Shown here one piece after another: positions 14,997 to 22,020 of a stretch of 64,000 nucleotides of DNA; positions within the stretch are counted from its first letter, which is position 1, and each line of letters opens with the position of its first letter. The notes under the pieces were generated by a model. That model searched no databases, was not told the DNA's origin, and saw only the letters and a program-made list of their open reading frames with translations. This DNA is from JACTOJ01 sp032335695. GTDB taxonomy: Bacteria; Bacillota; Clostridia; Clostridiales; Clostridiaceae. The stretch spans positions 1-64,000 of the forward strand of contig NZ_JACTOJ010000009.1 of the NCBI RefSeq assembly GCF_032335695.1, written 5' to 3'. The position numbers and the translations under genes were made by a program.

Positions 14997-15569
14997 ATGC
15001 AGGTTTTAGAGGCTATTGAAAGCAGGAGATCCATAGGAAAAGTTAAAGAAGCTATGGTTCCAAAAGAGATAATCGAAAAGATAATTGAAGCAGGTACTTG
15101 GGCTCCAAATAGATATTTAACTGAGCCTTGGAGATTCTTTGTGATAAGCGGAGAGGGAAGAAAAGCTCTCTCAAAGGTAATGGTGGATATAGCTATTGCT
15201 TCGGGAGTGGACGAAAATACTGAAGAGGGTAAAAAGAAAATAGAAAAAGAGAAAAACAAACCCTTTAGAGCTCCAGTAATAATAGCAGTGGCTGCTGAGG
15301 TAACTGAAAATGGAAAAGCTTTGAGAATAGAGGAACTAGGAGCTACTTACGCAGCAGTGGAAAATATGCTTTTGGCAGCTCATGAATTAGGAATAGCGGC
15401 TTATTGGAAGACAGGAAAAGCCTGCTATGATATTAAAATGAAGGAATTCTTTGGACTTAAGGAAAAAGATGAAGTGGTAGCCCTTATCTACTTAGGCTAC
15501 GCAGATATGGAAAAGAAGGCGGCACCAAGAAAAGCTGTAAGTGAACTTACCAAATGGATTAACGAATAA
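14997..15569 (+). CDS. Nitroreductase family protein
   Basis: About 190 residues, a compact FMN-dependent nitroreductase. The family pattern is present: AIESRRSIGKVK near the N-terminus, WAPNRYLTEPWRFFVISGEGR (FMN binding), PVIIAVAAEV, an active dimer-interface helix YAAVENMLLAAHELGIAAYW, and VVALIYLGYAD near the C-terminus. It probably reduces quinones or nitro compounds with NAD(P)H. The ATG at 14997 is 8 nt from GAGAGGA. The gene is monocistronic and ends at a clear terminator. Confidence 0.9.
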   Translation: MQVLEAIESRRSIGKVKEAMVPKEIIEKIIEAGTWAPNRYLTEPWRFFVISGEGRKALSKVMVDIAIASGVDENTEEGKKKIEKEKNKPFRAPVIIAVAAEVTENGKALRIEELGATYAAVENMLLAAHELGIAAYWKTGKACYDIKMKEFFGLKEKDEVVALIYLGYADMEKKAAPRKAVSELTKWINE

Positions 15570-15581
15570 ATTTCCAAATTT

Positions 15582-15620
15582 AAAAGGCAGACTACAAATT
15601 TATGTAGCTGCCTTTTTTAA
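15582..15620 (+). terminator. Terminator of the nitroreductase gene
   Basis: AAAAGGCAG and CTACA pair with TGTAG and CTGCCTTTT around the loop AATTTA, followed by TTTTAAAG. Confidence 0.85.
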
Positions 15621-15732
15621 AGTTTTGATATGTGTTAAAAATATAATTTTATGGTATATGTATATGAAAGCTATAATATAACTACATTTCAAAAAAAAAT
15701 TAAAAAACCTTACTATTATGGTAATATAAGGC

Positions 15733-15768
15733 AAAATATAATATATCAGTACTGATATATTATATTTT
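15733..15768 (+). promoter_or_regulatory. 36-bp perfect palindrome immediately before a ribosome binding site
   Basis: The left half AAAATATAATATATCAGT is followed without a spacer by its exact complement. The palindrome ends 2 nt before AGGAGGG, the ribosome binding site of the secreted peptide gene at 15784. As DNA it could be a repressor site. As RNA it would form a 16-bp hairpin with a GUAC loop next to the ribosome binding site, protecting the mRNA or affecting initiation. Which applies cannot be told from sequence. Confidence 0.7.
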
Positions 15769-15783
15769 ATAGGAGGGATAATT

Positions 15784-16167
15784 ATGAGAAAATTCAGAAT
15801 TTTAACTTCTTTAGTTTTGACATTTGGAATAATAATTGGACAGGCTGTTACAGCCAATGCCGACGGTTTCTACGCTGATCAGCAAGCTACTGTTCAGGGT
15901 TATAGTGCAGTAGGTATTCTTGTTTTGCAGGAAACGCTTCATGCGGATGGATATAGTTATAGCAATTCTGGTAGGGTAACTGATTTATGGTTAACGACAG
16001 ATAGATGTATATTCCCTAATAACGTAGAAAATGAGAAGACATGGAAGGCGTCATATCCAACAGGACAGTATGCTAAAGGTTCTTTCAATAATAAGATAGG
16101 TATACCAAGTCCTTGGGGAGCAGTTGGTCTTGGCACATCCACGCAATACATGAGTATTCTTTTCTAA
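15784..16167 (+). CDS. Secreted small protein, unknown family (bacteriocin-like setting)
   Basis: 127 residues. Residues 1-26 are a clear Sec signal peptide (FRILTSLVLTFGIIIGQAV, cleavage near TANA-DG). The mature part of about 101 residues is rich in G, S, T, Y and aromatics, has a single Cys, and shows no motif I recognise. AGGAGGG lies 6 nt upstream of the ATG. It precedes a fused MacB-type ABC exporter by about 150 bp and a 34-aa hydrophobic ORF further on, a layout seen for secreted peptide or bacteriocin loci. It does not show the lactococcin 972 pattern, so a bacteriocin role is a guess. Confidence 0.72.
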   Translation: MRKFRILTSLVLTFGIIIGQAVTANADGFYADQQATVQGYSAVGILVLQETLHADGYSYSNSGRVTDLWLTTDRCIFPNNVENEKTWKASYPTGQYAKGSFNNKIGIPSPWGAVGLGTSTQYMSILF

Positions 16168-16232
16168 ATTAATGGTAATTTAAATTTTATAGTATAAATA
16201 ATATTATAACTATAGAGATGAATTAACTCATA

Positions 16233-16275
16233 GAGCTATCCATTTCTATAGAATTTTCTATAGAAAGCTCTAAAT
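16233..16275 (+). other. Intergenic hairpin with two TTCTATAGAA palindromes
   Basis: TAGAGCT and AGCTCTA flank two direct copies of the self-complementary decamer TTCTATAGAA. It lies between the secreted protein gene and the ABC exporter gene. It could be an attenuating hairpin that lowers exporter expression or a tandem operator. There is no T-run, so a simple terminator is unlikely. Confidence 0.45.
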
Positions 16276-16319
16276 TATTATGATGATATTTTATAATAAT
16301 TTTTATGGTAGGTGTACAT

Positions 16320-18446
16320 ATGTTAGAAATTAAAAATTTAACCATAAAATATGATTCAAATATACTTGACAATGTTAGTATAACATTTCCCAGAGGAGCA
16401 GTTACAGTTATTAAAGGACCATCAGGTTCTGGAAAATCTTCATTATTAAATGTTTTAGGATTAATCCAAAAACCAAATCCTGAGTGTTCCTATAGTTTGG
16501 ACGGCCAAAATATAAATTTTAATGATGAAGCTCAAAAAGCTAAATTTAGATTAAAAAAAGTAGGATTTGTATTCCAGCAAAATAATTTATTGCAAGAATT
16601 GAAAACAATAGATAATGTCATGTTACCTATGAATATGTTGTCTAAAGATTACTCCTATGCAAAAGAACAAGCCCAGAAATGGATTGATTATATAGGACTA
16701 ACAAAGGTATCTAATAATTATCCAGCAAGTTTATCTGGTGGAGAAGAACAACGGGTAGCCATAGCAAGAGCACTTATGAATGATGCAGATATTATCTTAG
16801 CTGATGAACCTACAGCTTCCTTGGATTTATACAACAGTAATATAATTTTAGAGTTATTTAAAAAACTTGCTAGGGAATTAAACAAAATTGTAATAATTGT
16901 TTCTCATGACGAAAAGGTCGCTGAAATTGCTGATGCAGTATATGAGATAAAAGATTTTAAGCTTAAAACAATAAAAACTTGCGCAAATGATATTAGAAAA
17001 ACAAGTGGAAATAGTGAGGTTGAAGATAAAAAAAATATATATAGATTTATAACACATTATACTAAAAATAGAAGGAAAGAGAAAAGGCTAAATTTAGTAT
17101 TAATAATAATTACAGCAATAATTGCCGCAGTTGCTACATTATTTATAAATTTTGGGGACTCTTTTAGCAAGCAGCAAAAGGATTTTATAAATGCCATTTC
17201 GGAAAGGAGTATGTTTGTAATAAACGACACTCTTGGACTCAATTCTCAAACCGACTATGGAGATGCATTGAAATTTTCGGAAGAAGATTTAAAAAAGATA
17301 AAAACTGTCCCCAATGTTAATAAAATTTACTCATACTATGAATTCACATCTTTTGGCATTACAAAACAAAATACTGAAAAAGCTGAAATAAACATATTTG
17401 ATAAGTCTAAAAGTATAAAAGAAGTAGAGTATAGTAATCCTTATATATATAGCAATCAGGGGGCACAATTTCGTATATTACCACTATATCCAGAAGAACA
17501 AATAGGAAATCTTCTGGAATACACAAGTAATAAAAATAGTTACAAAAATGGATTTATATTAACAAGTGCTTTTGCTAAAACACTAAGTGATAATCCAAGT
17601 AATTTAATTGGCAAGAGTATGGAGATTAAATGCTTTGTTCCAGTAAAGCTATATGATAGTCAGACAACGAAACCTAGTGGAAAAAATGGGACTAAAAATG
17701 AAGAAACATTAAAAATTGATGGAGCTATTAGTAAATTAGTATCAATAAAGAAAGAAATAACAGGCATACTTCCTAACTCGTATTCTTATCAGCGCTCTGA
17801 AGAAAATAAAAATATTATTTTACTTGATTATAATGAAATGTCAAAAATATTGAGCGAAAATAAGGAGATAGACTATCAAGAAACATTTTCAGGATTTCCA
17901 GAAAAAGAACTTGGACCTAGTGCTTTAGTGATTTATGGTGACAGCTATGAAGATATTTCTAATATTAAAGCAAAAATAGAAAATATATCACCCACAATAA
18001 ATGTTATTAGTAAAGGACTAGATGTGCACAGGATTCAGGATAATATACATATGATAAAAAACATTATGAGAGTTATATCATTAATCCTTATAATAATAGT
18101 AATGATTATGTTTTACTTTGTATATTACTTTAAAAATAGAACTAGAAAAAAAGAGATAGGAATTTTAAAAGCTATAGGATTAACTACAAAGGATGTAGTT
18201 TTTTTAGTAGCATATGAGATGGCTAGGGTAGCGACTAAAACGTTTATTCTTTCAATGATAGTTGCTACATTCTTAATGGTATTTGGAAATTTTATTATTG
18301 GGTCTAATGATATATTTACAATTTCCATATCATCAGTTGCATTTAGTTTCTTCTTATCCTTCTTTATAGTAATAGTATCTGGTATATCCTCTATATGGAA
18401 AACAAGCAGAATTGATATTATTGATGCTATAAGAAATAATAAGTAG
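16320..18446 (+). CDS. Fused MacB-type ABC exporter (ATPase plus FtsX permease)
   Basis: About 708 residues. Residues 1-215 are an ABC ATPase of the LolD/MacB group: Walker A GPSGSGKSS, Q-loop VFQQNN, signature LSGGEEQRVAIARAL, Walker B IILADEPTASLD, H-loop VSHD. One membrane helix near 260 is followed by a ~300-residue extracytoplasmic domain and three C-terminal FtsX helices (MRVISLILIIIVMIMFYFVY and beyond). Fused architecture of this kind extrudes peptides or lipoproteins by a mechanotransmission cycle. The ATG at 16320 lies just after GGTAGGTG; a start 15 nt earlier is less well placed. It probably exports or gives protection from the adjacent secreted product; that link is inferred. Confidence 0.85.
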   Translation: MLEIKNLTIKYDSNILDNVSITFPRGAVTVIKGPSGSGKSSLLNVLGLIQKPNPECSYSLDGQNINFNDEAQKAKFRLKKVGFVFQQNNLLQELKTIDNVMLPMNMLSKDYSYAKEQAQKWIDYIGLTKVSNNYPASLSGGEEQRVAIARALMNDADIILADEPTASLDLYNSNIILELFKKLARELNKIVIIVSHDEKVAEIADAVYEIKDFKLKTIKTCANDIRKTSGNSEVEDKKNIYRFITHYTKNRRKEKRLNLVLIIITAIIAAVATLFINFGDSFSKQQKDFINAISERSMFVINDTLGLNSQTDYGDALKFSEEDLKKIKTVPNVNKIYSYYEFTSFGITKQNTEKAEINIFDKSKSIKEVEYSNPYIYSNQGAQFRILPLYPEEQIGNLLEYTSNKNSYKNGFILTSAFAKTLSDNPSNLIGKSMEIKCFVPVKLYDSQTTKPSGKNGTKNEETLKIDGAISKLVSIKKEITGILPNSYSYQRSEENKNIILLDYNEMSKILSENKEIDYQETFSGFPEKELGPSALVIYGDSYEDISNIKAKIENISPTINVISKGLDVHRIQDNIHMIKNIMRVISLILIIIVMIMFYFVYYFKNRTRKKEIGILKAIGLTTKDVVFLVAYEMARVATKTFILSMIVATFLMVFGNFIIGSNDIFTISISSVAFSFFLSFFIVIVSGISSIWKTSRIDIIDAIRNNK

Positions 18447-18477
18447 TTATTTTGCTAGGGTGCCATATAAAAATATT

Positions 18478-18540
18478 AGGTTCTGTTTTAAATCAGTGTT
18501 GATTTTTCACTGATTTAAAACTTCCTTTAGTTCGGTAGGC
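18478..18540 (+). repeat. Interspersed repeat type A, copy 2
   Basis: The hairpin GTTTTAAATCAGTG, TTGATTTTT, CACTGATTTAAAAC at 18485-18521 is followed by CTTCCTTTAGTTCGGTAGGC, matching copy 1 read on the minus strand. It directly abuts a type B element, sharing the GGC at 18538-18540. Confidence 0.75.
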
Positions 18541-18647
18541 TATGTTTTAAAATGTTGATATTATCGTTTGAGTTCATCCCATGGGTTCTGAAAGAAACCA
18601 TGCCATTGCGAAAAACGCCTTTATCAACATCCTTTTAAAACATAGCC
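18538..18647 (+). repeat. MITE-like repeat type B, long copy (110 bp)
   Basis: Terminal inverted repeats: left end GGCTATGTTTTAAAATGTTG and right end CATCCTTTTAAAACATAGCC. The inside starts ATATTATCGTTTGAGTTC and ends GAAAAACGCCTTTATCAA. The copy at 60653-60734 is the same but lacks about 28 bp in the centre. No coding capacity. It sits between the ABC exporter and the small hydrophobic ORF. Confidence 0.8.
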
Positions 18648-18670
18648 AAATATTAAAAGGGGATGATATT

Positions 18671-18775
18671 ATGACAAAAGCAATTAAGATACTACTTATA
18701 ATCTTCATTTTAATAATATTTATACTTTTATTCATTTCAGCAATATTTGGCTCGGTAAGTTATAAAAACATATAG
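18671..18775 (+). CDS. 34-aa hydrophobic peptide
   Basis: MTKAIK is followed by a single very hydrophobic helix (ILLIIFILIIFILLFISAIF) and a short tail GSVSYKNI. AAAAGGGGATGAT precedes the ATG at a good distance. It is a one-helix membrane peptide downstream of the fused ABC exporter, with only the repeat elements between them. It could be a small subunit, an immunity peptide or a toxin-like membrane peptide. Alternatively it may be an unrelated ORF, though the strong ribosome binding site argues that it is translated. Confidence 0.55.
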   Translation: MTKAIKILLIIFILIIFILLFISAIFGSVSYKNI

Positions 18776-18848
18776 TTATATTCTTGAAGAACATTGGGTT
18801 TAAAATTTCGTTTAGTCTATAAATCTATATATTATAACAGGATATAAT

Positions 18849-18886
18849 AAAAGGTAAATTACATTAATTTGTAATTTACCTTTTGT
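18849..18886. terminator. Bidirectional terminator before tldE
   Basis: AAAAGGTAAATTAC at 18849-18862 pairs perfectly with GTAATTTACCTTTT at 18871-18884. It serves the minus-strand tldDE transcript and any rightward transcript from the ABC region. Confidence 0.8.
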
Positions 18887-18908
18887 AGCATGCCTTTAAT
18901 AATTTTAA

Positions 18909-20216
18909 TTATTTTCCTGCTATAGTAACATTATAGAACTCTAAAGACTTAGGACCAACAAAGCCTTCATCACTTTCACTTTCCTTTGAAAGGTGCATGT
19001 TACCTTCTAACTCCTGTATGTTAGCAGATAGGGATCCGCCAGTTACAGGAGTTACAGTATTGCCATCAAAGTATAAGCCTAGTCTTATTTCTCCACCGAA
19101 ATCACCTGTGGTAGGGTCCATCTGGAAATCTGAGAAGGTTAAAAGCTCTAAATATGGTTCACTTTTCATTTCAGCTGTGGTTTTATTGCCTGTTTTTACT
19201 ATAAAGTTTCCAATGCTTCCTGTAGGCTTTTGCTTCAAATAATAGCTGTGTCTAAGGTCTCCATGGTAAGCTTTAAGCACTCCGTCTTCAATGATTGAAA
19301 CTGGTGATAAAGCGATACCATCATTGTCAAAAGGAACTGAATGAATAGAATTTTTTATAGTAGGATCAAGAGAAACATTTATTAAGTCACCTGTTATATC
19401 AGTTCCTTGAACAGATTTTCCAACCTCAAAAGTTGATATTTTATTGTAAACTGCTGAGGCAACAGTTTTGTAGTAATAATAGGATAAAGTTTCTTTAACC
19501 AAATCTCCACCAGTTAATATAACCTTATATTTTCCTGAAGGAGCAGCTTCCTTTGCTTTAGCTCTTGCACTTGCACGTGATATCATATCTTTAGCAGTGT
19601 TAGCTATAAAATCTGCATCAAAATCAGAGAAAGTGATAGCTTTGTATAATTCTATCTCTTCATCTTCTGGACTCTCTTTCCAGTTGGTTACAAATTCAAG
19701 CATTCCGTCGTAGCTTTCGTAGCTTACATCAGTTCCTTCAGAAGTAACTATTCTCTTATAATTCTTGTTTAAGAATATTTCAGTAGAATTGATGCCGCCT
19801 TTTTCCTCTGTGTCATATACGTATAGGGCATCAACTATTTTAGGCATCCAAGCATTTAGAGGAAGCTCAGCGAAATTGCTTGTAAGCTTCTTTGTGGTAC
19901 TTGCTTCACCCTTTGGAAGTTCATAATATTCATTCTTAACAAAACCTGCTGCAAATATTCCACTTTCAATAGATTTCTTTATTTCAGCTTCTGTCATAGT
20001 TGGATGGATATCAAGAGCTGCACTTCCTGTAAATTTTGAATTTCCCTCTGTAAAATCCTTATAGACAGTAACTTTGAAATGATGTACATCCTTACTTCTA
20101 GTTATATCAACATCTTTTTTTACTAAAAATACTTCTTCAGAAGTTGTACAATCTTCTACTATCTTATAAGCTTTTATATCAAAGCCGTCTAATATGTTTT
20201 TTATTGTATTTATCAT
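18909..20216 (-). CDS. tldE: TldE/PmbA-type metalloprotease partner subunit
   Basis: 435 residues of the TldD/PmbA (U62) family, the subunit without the HExxxH zinc site. It forms a heterodimer with TldD that degrades unstructured peptides and, in some bacteria, matures ribosomally made peptides such as microcin B17. Family features include TGGDLVKETLSYYY, SVPFDNDGIALSP, LKAYHGDLRHSYYLKQKPTGS, and the C-terminal TPVTGGSLSANIQE. The ATG overlaps the tldD stop by one base (TAATG), so the two are translationally coupled. A terminator follows. Confidence 0.85.
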   Translation of the reverse strand: MINTIKNILDGFDIKAYKIVEDCTTSEEVFLVKKDVDITRSKDVHHFKVTVYKDFTEGNSKFTGSAALDIHPTMTEAEIKKSIESGIFAAGFVKNEYYELPKGEASTTKKLTSNFAELPLNAWMPKIVDALYVYDTEEKGGINSTEIFLNKNYKRIVTSEGTDVSYESYDGMLEFVTNWKESPEDEEIELYKAITFSDFDADFIANTAKDMISRASARAKAKEAAPSGKYKVILTGGDLVKETLSYYYYKTVASAVYNKISTFEVGKSVQGTDITGDLINVSLDPTIKNSIHSVPFDNDGIALSPVSIIEDGVLKAYHGDLRHSYYLKQKPTGSIGNFIVKTGNKTTAEMKSEPYLELLTFSDFQMDPTTGDFGGEIRLGLYFDGNTVTPVTGGSLSANIQELEGNMHLSKESESDEGFVGPKSLEFYNVTIAGK

Positions 20217-21646
20217 TATCCTAACCTCACTTTCACCTTCATGTATGGACCACCGTCAGAAACCTTAGCCCATTCCTTATAGCCTTTTCCACAAGCTCCA
20301 GAACCACCTATTTCTACTTTTTCAGAAACCATGGAAATGGATTTTAATAAATCAGGTACATAACCTGTGAGAACTATAGGAGAAACTAAATTGTCAGTAA
20401 GCTTACCATCTTTAATCTCTATGCCGTAGGTAACCATACACTGGATTCCCCAGTTTTTAGGGTCTTCCATACCACTAGAAGGACATTCTAACATGTAGCC
20501 ATGCTTTATTGAAGCAATCATATCTTCAAGCTTGTCATTACCTGCTTCGAAGAAGGTGTTTGTCATTCTAGCATAGGTCTTTCTTTCGAAGGAATGTCTC
20601 TTTCCATTTCCAGTTGGGGTAGTACCTAGTCTTAAAGCAGATAAGGTATCAGAAATACCAGCCTTCAATATACCTTTGTCTATTACTACTGTATCTGTTC
20701 CAAGTACACCTTCATCATCGAATAGGTATGAAGACATATGATGAGCTGCGGCCGCACCATCGTGCATAGTAACAAGCTCTGAGGCTACAGGCTTATTCAT
20801 ATATTCAGGAGCCTTTGCTCTATTTTTAACAAACATATCCATTTCTACTCCATGACCAAAAGCTTCATGGGCAATCATACCTGTAACAGTAGGAGAACAG
20901 ATTGCATCATATTCACCAGGCTCGATAGGCTTAGCATCAAGAAGCTTAACAGCCATAGCTGTTATAGGCTCAACTCTCTCTACCATTTCATCAAGAATTT
21001 CCAAGCCTTTAAGGCCAGAAAAGCTTTCATAATTTACTTTTACATTATTATCTCTTCTTGCTAGAGCGAAGATATAACTTTCGCTCCAAATATAAGATTG
21101 GGCTAAATCCTTTTTACTAGAAACAAATATCTTAGATACTTGTACAGTTTGAAGTCTTACTCTAGTATCCACTATTAGATCTGAAGAAGCAATTCCTCTG
21201 TCCTTAAGAGCTGTCATTTTTTCAATTACGTCTTTGTCATTCACATTTTGAGGAAGTATTTCACCTTCATCTAGAAAACTTGAAGTAATAGCTTCCTCTT
21301 CAATGATTGGATAAGCTGTTAAAGCTACTTTAGCTTTAAGAGTTTCTATTTCAGCTAGTACATTATTCTTTATAGTAGCAGCTACCTTTGAAAGGCTGCT
21401 TTCATCAATTTCGTTAAAGGAATACTCAGAATAGCCTACCCCGTTAAACACTCTAGCAACAAAGCCTCTTTCGTTCCACATTTGTGAATCGTCAATGCTT
21501 ACACCAGTTCTTTGTACAGAATAAACCTTGCCTTTACTGTCAGTTCCAAGCACTGATACATACTTGAAATCTTTTTCAAGTTCCCCAATTAATTTTTTTA
21601 ATGTCTCTTTTTTTTCTAATAAGAAACTGGACATTTTAACTTGCAT
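20216..21646 (-). CDS. tldD: TldD-type zinc metalloprotease
   Basis: 476 residues, the catalytic half of the TldD/TldE protease. The zinc motif HEAFGH is in PTVTGMIAHEAFGHGVEMD near residue 262. The C-terminal third has GKRHSFERKTYARMTNTFFEAG and the Cys-containing GGSGACGKGYKEW. The enzyme cleaves flexible peptides threaded into its chamber. It is the first gene of the tldD-tldE operon. The operon lies next to, but in the opposite orientation from, the secreted peptide/ABC exporter locus. A peptide-maturation link is possible but unproven, since tldDE also occur as housekeeping genes. Confidence 0.88.
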   Translation of the reverse strand: MQVKMSSFLLEKKETLKKLIGELEKDFKYVSVLGTDSKGKVYSVQRTGVSIDDSQMWNERGFVARVFNGVGYSEYSFNEIDESSLSKVAATIKNNVLAEIETLKAKVALTAYPIIEEEAITSSFLDEGEILPQNVNDKDVIEKMTALKDRGIASSDLIVDTRVRLQTVQVSKIFVSSKKDLAQSYIWSESYIFALARRDNNVKVNYESFSGLKGLEILDEMVERVEPITAMAVKLLDAKPIEPGEYDAICSPTVTGMIAHEAFGHGVEMDMFVKNRAKAPEYMNKPVASELVTMHDGAAAAHHMSSYLFDDEGVLGTDTVVIDKGILKAGISDTLSALRLGTTPTGNGKRHSFERKTYARMTNTFFEAGNDKLEDMIASIKHGYMLECPSSGMEDPKNWGIQCMVTYGIEIKDGKLTDNLVSPIVLTGYVPDLLKSISMVSEKVEIGGSGACGKGYKEWAKVSDGGPYMKVKVRLG

Positions 21647-21867
21647 TTCATCCCCGCCTTTTATACTATATTATGCTTTAATGCATTATTATATTGATAA
21701 GAATATAAGCATGCTAACATGGCATATATTTTAGTCCTATGAGAGAAAAACTTCAAGTGTATTATGATTTTTGCAATAAAAATATAATTTCTGCATAATT
21801 AATGCCTTTAAATTAATAAATTGGAAAAAGAGCAGCTTTCCTTTTTAAATTTTAAAATGCATAAAAA

Positions 21868-21883
21868 ACACAATATATAGTGT
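21868..21883 (+). promoter_or_regulatory. NrdR box 1
   Basis: ACACAATATATAGTGT is a perfect match to the NrdR-box pattern acaCwAtATaTwGtgt. It lies about 140 bp before nrdA. The 21647-22020 gap otherwise shows only AT-rich promoter sequence. Confidence 0.85.
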
Positions 21884-21900
21884 GGAAAAATGAGTTTTTT

Positions 21901-21916
21901 ATACTACATATAGAAA
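21901..21916 (+). promoter_or_regulatory. NrdR box 2
   Basis: ATACTACATATAGAAA is a weaker NrdR-type box 33 bp downstream of box 1, about three helical turns. Paired boxes an integral number of turns apart are typical of NrdR control of ribonucleotide reductase genes. Confidence 0.75.
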
Positions 21917-22020
21917 AATAGACCAATTTATAAATTGCTTTTATTTCATTTTGCTTTTATAATAAATGCAAAAGTAATTGTTATGTAATAATTATTATGT
22001 AGAAAGTGAAGGATAGGGGC

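Noticed and set aside
15784..18446. Lactococcin 972-type bacteriocin system
   Set aside because: The layout is similar, but the secreted protein lacks the family's sequence pattern and the transporter is a single fused chain.
18581..18670. Longer form of the 34-aa peptide starting within the type B repeat
   Set aside because: The extra 30 codons are repeat sequence without a ribosome binding site; AAAAGGGGATGAT supports the ATG at 18671.
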